Assembly (NCBI RefSeq): GCF_026012015.1
Contig: NZ_BRXR01000001.1
Coordinates: 900,001 to 964,000, forward strand
Length of the DNA stretch: 64,000 nt
Direction: 5' to 3'
Origin: Clostridium omnivorum
GTDB lineage: Bacteria; Bacillota; Clostridia; Clostridiales; Clostridiaceae
Numbering within the stretch: the first letter of the stretch is position 1; every line of letters starts with the position of its first letter. A program made the translations under genes and the position numbers. Shown in pieces: positions 54,497 to 63,695 of this stretch. A model generated the notes under the pieces. That model saw nothing but the letters and a program-made list of their open reading frames with translations. It was not told where the DNA came from and did no database searches.

Positions 54497-56256
54497 GCTG
54501 ATATTTCGCCTCCCATCATGCTCCTATAAAAGCTATTGGTTGCAAGCAATTCCATATGTGTACCAGAAGAAATACTTCCATCCAAGTTAAATACTACAAT
54601 GTGATCCGCATCAAGGATAGCCTGCTCATCATGAGCAACCACTATGGCTGTACGATTTATTTTAAGATTGTTTATGCCTTTCATAACCTCAGCTGTTGCC
54701 TCAGCATCAAGGTTTGATGTAGGTTCATCAAGTATAAGAATAGATGGCTTTGATAATAAAGCCCTTGCAATGGTAATCCTCTGCCTCTGACCTCCAGAAA
54801 GCCTTGAACCAAACTGTCCAACCTGAGTATCATAGCCCTCAGGCTGCTTCATTATAAATTCATGCGCATTAGCAACTTCTGCAGCTTGTTTCAACTCTTC
54901 ATCTGTTACCTCTCTTTTAACACCATAAAGTATATTTTCCTTAATAGTACCTGACATCATAGGGATATCCTGAGTAACATAAGAAACCTGGCTTCGCCAG
55001 TTTTTTAAATTGAATTCTTGAATATCAACTTCACCTTTTGTAATTCTGCCTTTAGATGGTGCATAAAACCTTTCAATAAGCTTAAGAGCAGTAGTCTTTC
55101 CTACACCACTTGGACCTACTATTGCCGTAGTCTTATTATAAGGTATTGTAAAGGATACATTCTCCAATATAGAATTATCTTCATAAGCAAATGTCACATT
55201 TTCAAATACAATATCCCCTGTTTCAACTACCTCTGTCTTATATGGTAGAAAGCCCTCTTCAGGCTCTTCAAGCACCTTAGCTACTCTGAATAAAGACCCT
55301 TGAGTAGCCTTAATCTGCTCCCATACTCCCTGTTTTGCGTTTACATCGTTAAGAATTCTTGTTGCAAACTGATAAAAAGCATACCAAGTTGCAGCATTAA
55401 GTATTCCTTTATTAATAAATTGTATACCAACAAATATTAAAGTTACTTGCTTTCCTATTTCCACTATAGTGCCAATAGGATTTTTAGCAAGGTTTAAATA
55501 CAATTGCAATCTATTTGCCTTGTACAGCCCTTCTATAGCATTATTTCCTCTTTGACTCTCATAGTTCTCTTTGTTAAATGATTTTATAACAGGAACAGAC
55601 ATAATCAGTTCGCTTAAAAACCGAGTTAAATTGGATATTTCATCACGGACTCTTATCTGTATCCTTAAGGTAATACGCCCAAGTACTATGGCCAGTATAA
55701 CCACTACAGGTATAAGTCCAAGCATAATATATACAAGCGCTCTATTATATAAGGATATCTGCTTAAGGGTAATATATATTGTGTACAAGCCTATAAGTTC
55801 CGATACTACTACTTTCATAATAAAAGTTCTGAGATTTTCAGTATCTGATGTTATACGACTTATCATACTATTGGCTGGAATCTTGTCAAAAAAACTCATA
55901 GGAAGCTGTAATGTCTTTTTCCATAAAACATTTCTAAAATTACGGTCTATTTTAGCATTAACTACCTGTTCTACAAAACTAGTTATTTGTCCAAGAGTAC
56001 TGGTAAGAATACTGTACACAATAATCATAGTCACTAATTGAGCACTTACATTACCTGCAAAAAGCTCTCCTGTTTTACTTGGAACAAGTAAGTATATCTT
56101 TGAGGAAACCATGCTGATTATAGCAAATACAACAATTCCAAGTATGGGAAGATTTGCTTTCAAGCAGAGATTAAAGAATGTTTTCCAAATTCCTCTATTC
56201 ACATTTTTTTTAGGAGTTTTTTCAATTGTTTTATTAGTATTTTTTTCAATCTCCAA
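54493..56256 (-). CDS. ABC exporter half-transporter A
   Basis: 587 residues with six membrane helices and an ATPase domain (Walker A GPSGVGKTT, signature LSGGQRQRITIARALL, Walker B ILILDEPTSNLD, H-loop VAHDEQA). The frame reaches an ATG at 56292, but AAGGAGGGG lies 5 nt before the TTG at 56256 (MEIEKNTNKTIEK), which is the likely start. Both halves keep the catalytic Glu, so both sites may hydrolyse ATP. Precedes its partner with a 4-nt overlap. Confidence 0.9.
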   Translation of the reverse strand: MEIEKNTNKTIEKTPKKNVNRGIWKTFFNLCLKANLPILGIVVFAIISMVSSKIYLLVPSKTGELFAGNVSAQLVTMIIVYSILTSTLGQITSFVEQVVNAKIDRNFRNVLWKKTLQLPMSFFDKIPANSMISRITSDTENLRTFIMKVVVSELIGLYTIYITLKQISLYNRALVYIMLGLIPVVVILAIVLGRITLRIQIRVRDEISNLTRFLSELIMSVPVIKSFNKENYESQRGNNAIEGLYKANRLQLYLNLAKNPIGTIVEIGKQVTLIFVGIQFINKGILNAATWYAFYQFATRILNDVNAKQGVWEQIKATQGSLFRVAKVLEEPEEGFLPYKTEVVETGDIVFENVTFAYEDNSILENVSFTIPYNKTTAIVGPSGVGKTTALKLIERFYAPSKGRITKGEVDIQEFNLKNWRSQVSYVTQDIPMMSGTIKENILYGVKREVTDEELKQAAEVANAHEFIMKQPEGYDTQVGQFGSRLSGGQRQRITIARALLSKPSILILDEPTSNLDAEATAEVMKGINNLKINRTAIVVAHDEQAILDADHIVVFNLDGSISSGTHMELLATNSFYRSMMGGEISA

Positions 56257-56427
56257 ATTCGCCCCTCCTTGATTTACATAAAATTGAAACACTATTAATG
56301 TAACACTAATACTAATTAGCTTATATTTGTATTTTACATGAGTTGTCCAACTGTACCTAGAATTGTACCAATTATTGAACTGCTTATCTAATTTCTATCT
56401 TTTAGTTTGTTTCAACTATATCATTTA

Positions 56428-56742
56428 CTAATAAAGATATTGTCCTATTTTCTCTTTTACTTGATCCAAACTCATAAAACCAAGATGTCTTTCTAGTACC
56501 TTTCCATCTTTCATAAATAGTATGGTTGGTACCGCTGCAACATTATTTCTTACTGCAATATCTCGATTATGTGTAGTATTAACCTTTACAACGTTTACAA
56601 AATCAACATCATAACTTAATTCATCTATAACCTTTGAAAACATTTTGCATGGATTACAATTTTCTCCATACAAATCAACAATTACAAATCCCTCCTTCAC
56701 CATTTCATCATAATTATTTTCATTGGCTTCTCTTACTGACAT
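56428..56742 (-). CDS. Thioredoxin-like protein with CNPC active site
   Basis: 104 residues, thioredoxin fold, active site YGENCNPCKMF (Cys29, Cys32), cis-Pro loop AVPTILF. Same length as and about half identical to the thioredoxin at 51346. It is the first gene of the co-directional set that runs to the M16C peptidase. GAGAGGGG precedes the ATG. The CxPC motifs without Trp-Gly are unlike housekeeping thioredoxin. Confidence 0.88.
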   Translation of the reverse strand: MSVREANENNYDEMVKEGFVIVDLYGENCNPCKMFSKVIDELSYDVDFVNVVKVNTTHNRDIAVRNNVAAVPTILFMKDGKVLERHLGFMSLDQVKEKIGQYLY

Positions 56743-57126
56743 CCCTATTGCCCCTCTCCATTTATTACATTAATCTAGTATCTAACAATCTTTACATTGT
56801 CTAATTTAACTTTATTATTATCCCCCGTTTTTTTCAACGCTGTTTGCTTATTCTTGTATTCAAGTGGCTTATTCTGTACATTTTTTAGTTGTTTCTATGC
56901 TTCATAATTTTTAAAAATACAAATATCATTTTCTGCTTATATATAACATTAATCAATAATATGTTCTTCAAAAAATCCAAAATTGACATCAAGAACACCA
57001 AAATAGTACCAAACCATTGAATATTGTAGAAGCATTTAGTAGTGTTAAATACATTACCTATCATAGAAGTATAGGTCCTAAGCATTATTCACTTTTACTA
57101 TGATATCTTGAAAGGAGTGTATTAAA
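56743..57126. other. Divergent intergenic region, no gene seen
   Basis: 384 bp between the thioredoxin and the sodium symporter genes. It should hold both divergent promoters, but I find no convincing -35/-10 pair or riboswitch. Confidence 0.5.
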
Positions 57127-58512
57127 ATGACCGAATTGAACACAGAACACACTAAAAAAAGAGAAACTTTTTCTACAGGGCTTGCAGTATTTTTTGCAAC
57201 CCTAGGCTCAGCTGTAGGCTTAGGAAACATATGGAAATTTCCATATGTTGTTGGCTCAAATGGTGGCGGCGCCTTCCTCTTCATTTACTTTATCTGCGTA
57301 ATCTTTGTAGGTATTCCTGTTATGGTATGTGAACTGTATATTGGTAGAAAAACGAGAAGTAATGCCGTAGGTGCCTTCGAAAAATTGAAACCTAAAACTG
57401 CTTGGAAGGGCATAGGGCTAATGGGTATCATAACATCTTTTCTTATCATGTTTTTCTATAGCGATGTTTCTGGTTGGGTTTATTCTTATGTATTTAAAGC
57501 AATCACAGGGCAGTTAAGCGGAGTCACCCCTGCTACAGCGAATACTATTTTCGAGAAAACTTCAGTAGGATTAGTCTCTCCAATTGTTTGGCAAGGGATT
57601 GTATTTATAGTAGTGGCAGCAATTCTAATTGCAGGAGTTCAAAATGGAATCGAAAGAATTACAAAATCTTTACTTCCAGTATTATTTGTTCTAATTATTA
57701 TCTGCGATATAAGGGCATTTACACTTCCTGGTGTAAGAAATGGACTAAAATTTTTGTACTATGCAGATTTTACAAAGATAAATGGAGGGGTAATACTAGC
57801 TGCTCTTGGTCTCGCATTCTTTAAATTATCTTTAGGAATGGGAACAATGATTACTTATGGAAGCTATTTCACAGATAATAATAATTTGCTTCATACCCCT
57901 ATTAAAGTTGCTATATCGGATGTTGTAGTTTCACTTTTAGCAGGTATGGCAATTTTCCCAGTAGTTTTTACTTTTAAAATGGAACCTAGCGCAGGTCCTG
58001 GACTTTTGTTTACAACAATACCATTAGTATTTTCTAAAATTCCATTTGGCGGCATACTTCTTGCATGCTTTTTCATTCTAACCTCCATTGCTGCTACAAC
58101 TGCAATGATTTCTTTAGTTGAAGTTCCTGTAGCTTATTTTTCAGAAGAAAAGAATATGAAAAGAACAAATGCAGTGCTTTTAACCGTTATAATTATGTTT
58201 ATTATTGGTATCCTTGCAACACTTTCAGCTAGCTCTAAAAGTTTACTTGGATATATAAAAATATTCGGATTTGGATTCTTTGACTTATTTGACAAGCTAT
58301 CATCTAATATTCTAATGCCAGTAGGTGGACTATTAACCACAATATTTGTAGGATACTTTATACGAAAGGAAGATTTTAAGAATGAAGTCATGAACAATGG
58401 CGCCTTATCTAATGATAGTAAATTTAACTTACTCTATATAGTAATACGTTATATATCTCCAATTCTTTTAGTAATTGTATTTTTAAGCAGCCTTGGTATA
58501 ATAAAATTCTAA
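57127..58512 (+). CDS. Sodium-dependent amino acid symporter (SNF/NSS family)
   Basis: A 461-residue LeuT-fold sodium symporter with about 11 helices; bacterial members import amino acids. The helix 1 signature GSAVGLGNIWKFPYVVGSNG with the Na+/substrate site is intact, and FFKLSLGMGTMITYGSYF marks helix 6-7. The substrate cannot be told. AAAGGAG precedes the ATG. A LytTR two-component system and a cysteine desulfidase gene lie convergently downstream. Confidence 0.92.
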   Translation: MTELNTEHTKKRETFSTGLAVFFATLGSAVGLGNIWKFPYVVGSNGGGAFLFIYFICVIFVGIPVMVCELYIGRKTRSNAVGAFEKLKPKTAWKGIGLMGIITSFLIMFFYSDVSGWVYSYVFKAITGQLSGVTPATANTIFEKTSVGLVSPIVWQGIVFIVVAAILIAGVQNGIERITKSLLPVLFVLIIICDIRAFTLPGVRNGLKFLYYADFTKINGGVILAALGLAFFKLSLGMGTMITYGSYFTDNNNLLHTPIKVAISDVVVSLLAGMAIFPVVFTFKMEPSAGPGLLFTTIPLVFSKIPFGGILLACFFILTSIAATTAMISLVEVPVAYFSEEKNMKRTNAVLLTVIIMFIIGILATLSASSKSLLGYIKIFGFGFFDLFDKLSSNILMPVGGLLTTIFVGYFIRKEDFKNEVMNNGALSNDSKFNLLYIVIRYISPILLVIVFLSSLGIIKF

Positions 58513-58538
58513 ATAATTAATACTATTAAATTATAAAA

Positions 58539-58586
58539 AATAGGCAGAAGTAAGTGGATATTCCATCACACTAGCCTGCCTATTTT
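58539..58586. terminator. Bidirectional terminator between the symporter and response regulator genes
   Basis: AATAGGCAG and CTGCCTATT with a loop of about 28 nt that has inner pairing; T-rich ends. Confidence 0.7.
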
Positions 58587-58593
58587 CACTTCA

Positions 58594-59340
58594 CTATAAA
58601 TAAAATTCCATTTCTTTATTCTTTAATAATTCCTTTAGTTCATTATACTTTTCTCTACTTATCGGGATAGATTCTTTAACCCCTTCAAGCTGAGCAATAT
58701 AAGCTCTTGTAAATTCATCTGAGCTTATTCTCTTAATTTTATTAATAGGAATTAGAAAAGATTGATGACAGCGAAAAAATCCGTAGTTTCTAAAAATACT
58801 TTCTAACTTTTGAACAGAGTCACGGGAATTATAAACAGCACAATTATTACAAACTATGTATACCTTTCTGCCTTTCTTTTCTATATATAATATATCCTTT
58901 ACAGCAATTATTTCAAGACCACCTTCAACATGAATGCCAATCTTTATTTCTTTGTCAACCTTTTCATTTAGTTTTAAACTTTTCACCCTTGATAATGATT
59001 CTTCCAATCTAATTATATTTATTGGTTTTGTAAGAAAATCAACTGGTTGAAACTCATAACCTTTAAGAGCAAAACCCACATGACCAGTTAAAAAAATTAT
59101 CTTTATATATGGATATACTGAGCGAATATGCTTTGCAAGGTCAAAACCATTTATATCTTTTATTTCTATATCAAGAAAAATTAAATCCACCTTTTTTTCA
59201 TTATTTTGCAAAAATTTTATAGCATCTGAACCAGTTGTAGCCTCAGCAACAACATCAATATATTTAAACATATTTAATGATGATTTTAAATCTTCTAAAC
59301 ATATATCCTCATCATCAACCAATAAGACTTTTAGCTGCAT
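58594..59340 (-). CDS. LytTR family response regulator
   Basis: 248 residues: receiver domain (VLLVDDEDICLEDL with the acidic pair; phospho-acceptor Asp in DLIFLDIEI; Lys in FLTKPI) and a C-terminal LytTR DNA-binding domain (about 140-245; LYIEKKGRKVYIV; FFRCHQSFLIPINKI). Three in-frame ATGs cluster at the start; that at 59340 (MQLKVLL) has the best spacing to AGGAG. Paired with the kinase gene 24 nt upstream. Targets unknown; no quorum peptide gene is nearby. Confidence 0.9.
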   Translation of the reverse strand: MQLKVLLVDDEDICLEDLKSSLNMFKYIDVVAEATTGSDAIKFLQNNEKKVDLIFLDIEIKDINGFDLAKHIRSVYPYIKIIFLTGHVGFALKGYEFQPVDFLTKPINIIRLEESLSRVKSLKLNEKVDKEIKIGIHVEGGLEIIAVKDILYIEKKGRKVYIVCNNCAVYNSRDSVQKLESIFRNYGFFRCHQSFLIPINKIKRISSDEFTRAYIAQLEGVKESIPISREKYNELKELLKNKEMEFYL

Positions 59341-59364
59341 ACACATCATCTCCTATTACCAAAT

Positions 59365-60657
59365 TTATAATCCATTAGGAATTTGAGCAATAAAGTGAAT
59401 TATATCCCCTTCAATTTCAGTATAAACAACACCATTATACTTTTCTACAATTTTCTTTACTGTGCTGAGTCCAATACCTTCATGAGATTTCTTTGTAGAA
59501 TAACCTGAGTTAAAAATATCTTTGAGTGCTTTATTATTCTCATAAATCTTGTTTGATACCCTGAAAACACTATTTCCACTTCGTTTTAAAATCATGACCT
59601 CAATCCAAGCTGAATCATCTAAATGCTGTTCAACTTCATCTATAGCATTTTGTATTAAATTTCCTAAGATTTTATTTGTTTCATAAACTGTACAACGTAA
59701 TTTATCTAAATTATAATATATAACAATCTGAAGCTGTATTCCCTTTCTAGCTGCTATTTCTCTAAATGTATTAAGTAGTGCCCCTACGGCAGGATTTTGT
59801 AAGGATAAAATTTCATTAAATGACTGTGCCTCTTTTACCATTACATTAATATATTCACTACAATCCTTATACTTTTCATTTCTTAGCATTCCTGAAATAG
59901 CTTGCAAATGGAAATTAAAATCATGGCGCTGGGATCGAATTATATCTGTTAAAGCAAGCAGTTCCTTTTGATATTCTTTATCAATTAAAGCTTCCACATT
60001 TTTCATATCATAAAAAGCTATCATTCTTATAAAAATAATAAATATAATAAAAAAAACAATTGAAAACAATGTTATATATTTTTGCGATAATAAAGAAAAG
60101 GTAGTCATATTATAATTTATATAAATTAACCATAGTACCATAGCTATGAGTACAAAAAAAATTAAGAATATATGAAAGTATTCTTTTTTAGTTTGCTTTT
60201 TTTCCATAATCGAATATAATAACCAATCTTTTGGAAATAAAGATAGCTTTTTATAGTATAGAGGAAGAGTAATTAGAATACAAACCACTGTAATAATTAA
60301 GCTAACATAGATACAATTTATATATATTGAAAAGCATAAGAAAATCTGCTCAATAATAATTTGAAGCATATATTTAAAAATAATAGAGAGTAATACTCCT
60401 ATAAACGTGTGATAATAGGAAATATCCAATAGTATTTTTATGATTGGAAGAATTAAAATATATATAAGAATTACGTACTTGTTATTATCATTTAATAGTA
60501 AATAATAACAAAACCCAATTGACAAAACAATATAATTTAATGTGGTAATATGATTTGATTTTATATCCCGTACCAATAAAAGTCCAAGCATAAGAGTAAT
60601 ATTTATAGAGCAAGCAAATACTGTTGCATTTATAATATTTAAATACGTAATTTCCAT
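59365..60657 (-). CDS. Sensor histidine kinase, AgrC/GHKL type
   Basis: 430 residues: six or seven membrane helices (to about residue 210), then a dimerisation helix with RSQRHDFNFHLQAISGML (phospho-acceptor His) and a GHKL ATPase domain (NLIQNAIDEV; GIGLSTVKKIVEKYNG). A longer frame starts at 60696, but AAAGGTGGGG lies 4-5 nt before the ATG at 60657. Upstream of and co-transcribed with the LytTR regulator. Confidence 0.9.
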   Translation of the reverse strand: MEITYLNIINATVFACSINITLMLGLLLVRDIKSNHITTLNYIVLSIGFCYYLLLNDNNKYVILIYILILPIIKILLDISYYHTFIGVLLSIIFKYMLQIIIEQIFLCFSIYINCIYVSLIITVVCILITLPLYYKKLSLFPKDWLLYSIMEKKQTKKEYFHIFLIFFVLIAMVLWLIYINYNMTTFSLLSQKYITLFSIVFFIIFIIFIRMIAFYDMKNVEALIDKEYQKELLALTDIIRSQRHDFNFHLQAISGMLRNEKYKDCSEYINVMVKEAQSFNEILSLQNPAVGALLNTFREIAARKGIQLQIVIYYNLDKLRCTVYETNKILGNLIQNAIDEVEQHLDDSAWIEVMILKRSGNSVFRVSNKIYENNKALKDIFNSGYSTKKSHEGIGLSTVKKIVEKYNGVVYTEIEGDIIHFIAQIPNGL

Positions 60658-60885
60658 ACTACCCCACCTTTTATTAGAATTCCACATTTCTGCCAAAAAA
60701 GTTTATTCCAGTTCTTTAATGCAGAACTACCATTAATGCAAATATTCCATTTTATTATAAAACAATCGTAATAGTTTTTCACTATTTATTTGTGAATTAA
60801 GTAATTCGAATAGTTTATCATAAAATACAAAAATGATAACCATAGGAAGCCATTTACAGATAAAATTTTCACACACACGTTAAAA

Positions 60886-60931
60886 TAAAAAAGAGCTCAT
60901 TCAGGATTCAAATTTCAAATCCTGAACAAGC
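60886..60931 (-). terminator. Terminator after the cysteine desulfidase gene
   Basis: Minus strand: TTCAGGATT, 9-nt loop, AATCCTGAA, then GAGCTCTTTTTT. Shares its arms with the terminator at 62531-62582. The rest of 60658-60996 has no gene. Confidence 0.75.
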
Positions 60932-60996
60932 ATAGTAAGAGAGATGACAAATTGAATTAAGTCAATTTTCTAAATGCATAATTTACTAAATCTCTT

Positions 60997-62277
60997 TTAT
61001 TTCTTTTCACCTATCATAATATTTATAATCTCTTTATCAGTTTGTCCCATTCCATCCTTTGCAAGGCGCCCAATATTTGCAATAGTTTCTTCCACACCTT
61101 TTGTTACAATACCGTCTCCACCGTAGAACTCCTGTCCAGATTGATACATGTTATAGCCCAAAATTCCTGCATCCACTGCAGCCGCTATTTTTGCTGCACA
61201 GGAGGCTTTAGCACCATCACATATTATGCCAGATACAATTGCCAGTGCATTAACAATAGTATGAGCTATTTCTTTATACCCTCCACCATGTAAATATGCT
61301 ATAGCAGCTCCACTGCCACAGCCAGCACTTACGGCACCACAATATGCAGATAATCTTCCTATTCCAGTTTTTTGATGAATGGTTATCAAGTTTGATAATA
61401 CAAGTGCTCTATATAGCTTCTCCTCTGATACCTGCAATTCCTTAGCATACTCAATAACAGGAAGGGAAGCTGTCATTCCCTGATTTCCACTGCCTGAAAC
61501 AATGACTACAGGAAGTTCACAACCGCTCATTCTAGCATCTGAGCCTGCAGCTGCCTTTGCCTTTGCTCTTGTTTTTACATTATTATCATTGTTTGAAAGT
61601 AAAACCTTACCTATATTGGCTCCATAGCTATTTTTAAGCCCTTCCTCGGATATCTTTGAATTATATTCTATTTGCCTTCTAATTACTTCACTAACATCTT
61701 CTATTGCAACAGTATTTGCAAAATCAATAATATCCTCAACATTTAACAGCTTCTTATCCGTAAGTCCTTCTTTTAGCACTTCTGCTTCTTTTTCAAATAG
61801 CACTTTTTTATCTTTCTCTATATATACAATATTTGTATGATGATTAGCAATACGTACAACAGCATAGGAATCCTTGTAGTATACGTTTACCTCAATATAA
61901 AAAATGAATTGATTATTTGCTAGGTTCACTTTAATTAGGTTTTTTTCAAGATAAGCCTTTATAATTGTTTTTTCTTTCTCAGTTACAGTAGAAAGTACCT
62001 CCAGCCTTTTTTCTGAATTCCCTGCAATAATTCCAGCTGCTGCTGCAGCTTCAATTCCTTTTAAACTATTAGTATTTGGTACAACAACACTTTTTACATT
62101 TTTTATTATATTAGCACTTGCATAAACAACGACTCTTTCAGGTAAACTGCCAAGTACTTCTCTTGCCTTTGCTGAAGCATAGGCAATTGCAATTGGTTCT
62201 GTACACCCCATTGCAGGTACCAATTCTTCTTTTAGAATCTGAACATAGCTTTTATACTTAATATCTGTTTTTTCCAA
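60997..62277 (-). CDS. cyuA: L-cysteine desulfidase family protein (CyuA/UPF0597)
   Basis: A 426-residue cytosolic enzyme of the family that degrades L-cysteine to pyruvate, ammonia and sulfide with a [4Fe-4S] cluster (related to serine dehydratase alpha). PAMGCTEPIAIAYA near the N-terminus and the glycine- and cysteine-rich C-terminus (GAVSAGCGSGAAIAYL; GIICDGAKASCAAKI) carry the cluster Cys residues. The ATG at 62295 overlaps the GGAGGG site; TTG at 62277, about 10 nt on, is a more likely start. Single gene between terminators. Confidence 0.85.
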   Translation of the reverse strand: MEKTDIKYKSYVQILKEELVPAMGCTEPIAIAYASAKAREVLGSLPERVVVYASANIIKNVKSVVVPNTNSLKGIEAAAAAGIIAGNSEKRLEVLSTVTEKEKTIIKAYLEKNLIKVNLANNQFIFYIEVNVYYKDSYAVVRIANHHTNIVYIEKDKKVLFEKEAEVLKEGLTDKKLLNVEDIIDFANTVAIEDVSEVIRRQIEYNSKISEEGLKNSYGANIGKVLLSNNDNNVKTRAKAKAAAGSDARMSGCELPVVIVSGSGNQGMTASLPVIEYAKELQVSEEKLYRALVLSNLITIHQKTGIGRLSAYCGAVSAGCGSGAAIAYLHGGGYKEIAHTIVNALAIVSGIICDGAKASCAAKIAAAVDAGILGYNMYQSGQEFYGGDGIVTKGVEETIANIGRLAKDGMGQTDKEIINIMIGEKK

Positions 62278-62530
62278 GATATGTTTTCCCTCCATTCAAT
62301 ATATGGTTATTTTATCTTAAGCTAATTCTATTTATAACATACATCTGCTAATTCTAATTTAATATCAAATTTATATTTTTTCAATATATCTTTCTTATTT
62401 TGGTAGTTTTAATGTCTATATAGTTCATTTTGAAGCAAAAAACACACGCTTACTTACAATACAGATTTTAGATGATATGAGAATTGACCATAGAATCCTA
62501 TGAAGAAATATTATTTTTCTCATTTCAATA

Positions 62531-62582
62531 AAAAAAGAGCCCATTCAGGATGCTGGTTTCTAAAGCCCTGAACAAGCTCTCT
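62531..62582 (-). terminator. Terminator after the RpiR regulator gene
   Basis: Minus strand: AGAGCTTGTTCAGG, inner irregular stem, CCTGAATGGGCTCT and seven T. The remaining 62278-62530 shows no gene. Confidence 0.8.
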
Positions 62583-62587
62583 ATTAA

Positions 62588-63436
62588 TTACTTTAACTTT
62601 AAGTCCTCAACCATTTGTCTAGTTTCCTTTAAGTATCTGTCAATCCTTGAAAAGTCGTTCTTTGCTACTCCTATAAATAATATGTCAACTAATGTGAGCT
62701 GAGCTATTCTAGATGATATTGCGCCTATTCTTAGATCCTTTTCAATACTTGGAACTTGAAGATTTATATCAGCTATATCACTTATAGGATTTGTACCATA
62801 CTTTGTTATAGAAATACACTTTGCTCCTTTTTCCTTTGCCTTTGATATGGATTTATACACTTCTTTTGTCTTTCCTCCAAAGGAAATAGCTATAGCTACG
62901 TCCTTAGGTTCGATGAGTGCAGCCATTGATAGCTGCATATGGCTATCAGGATGCATATGTGCGTTTCTGTTTATTCTCATAAGCTTTGATTGAAAATCCA
63001 TTGCTATTAATGCTGAAGAACCTACTCCAAACAAGTATATATTTTTTGCCTTTTGAATAGCCTCTACTGCTTCTTTCACCTTTTTTTCGTCTAATAATTC
63101 AAGTGTGTCCTCAATAGACTTTATATTTTTCTTGCCAGTTTTAATTATAACCTCTTTGATGGTATCTTTGGTATCGATATAATCATAATCAACTTCCTCA
63201 ACCTTTTCCTCTGCATCATTTTTTGCAAGAGCAATCTTAAATTCTGGAAAGCCTTCAAACCCTATTTTTCGAACAAATCTTATAACGCTAGCTCCACTTG
63301 TTCCTGAAAGTGACGCTAGCTCATATGCTGAAAGCTTATATATTTCGCTAGTATTATTTAATATATATTCAGCAATTTTCTTTTCTGATTCAGTCATGTT
63401 TTCATAGCTCTGTTTAATTATTAGTGAGCAATTCAT
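62588..63436 (-). CDS. MurR/RpiR family transcriptional regulator
   Basis: 282 residues: N-terminal RpiR helix-turn-helix (about 1-75; LSAYELASLSGTSGASVIRFVRKIGF) and a C-terminal SIS sugar-phosphate domain (about 105-250; NIYLFGVGSSALIAMDF; AISFGGKTKEVYKSI). It follows murQ on the same strand, so it most likely controls N-acetylmuramate recycling. AAAGGAGAG precedes the ATG. Confidence 0.9.
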   Translation of the reverse strand: MNCSLIIKQSYENMTESEKKIAEYILNNTSEIYKLSAYELASLSGTSGASVIRFVRKIGFEGFPEFKIALAKNDAEEKVEEVDYDYIDTKDTIKEVIIKTGKKNIKSIEDTLELLDEKKVKEAVEAIQKAKNIYLFGVGSSALIAMDFQSKLMRINRNAHMHPDSHMQLSMAALIEPKDVAIAISFGGKTKEVYKSISKAKEKGAKCISITKYGTNPISDIADINLQVPSIEKDLRIGAISSRIAQLTLVDILFIGVAKNDFSRIDRYLKETRQMVEDLKLK

Positions 63437-63695
63437 ATTCTCTCTCCTTTAATTAGGTTTAAATCTGAATTTACCCGCATATCCCAAATAATTCAACAGA
63501 AGGATCTCCCTAGAAGATATGCTATTGCCAAATATTACACTTTAGATTTTAGTACAAATAGATTCTTCGTACTTTTTTCAGAACTAAGATATCTTTATAT
63601 TATATCTATTTATCATTTATTACTGTGGTAAATTCATTAATAATTATATCATATTTTGTCTTAGGAAAAAGAAGCTATGTAAATAATTTGTCATA

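Noticed and set aside
56885-57085. 66-codon minus-strand frame in the thioredoxin-symporter gap
   Set aside because: No ribosome binding site, AT-driven hydrophobic composition, and it would fill the divergent promoter region.
62404-62429. TAGTT direct repeats upstream of cyuA as LytTR operators
   Set aside because: The repeats are 17 nt apart start to start, not the roughly 21 nt expected for LytTR dimers, and the words are common in AT-rich DNA.
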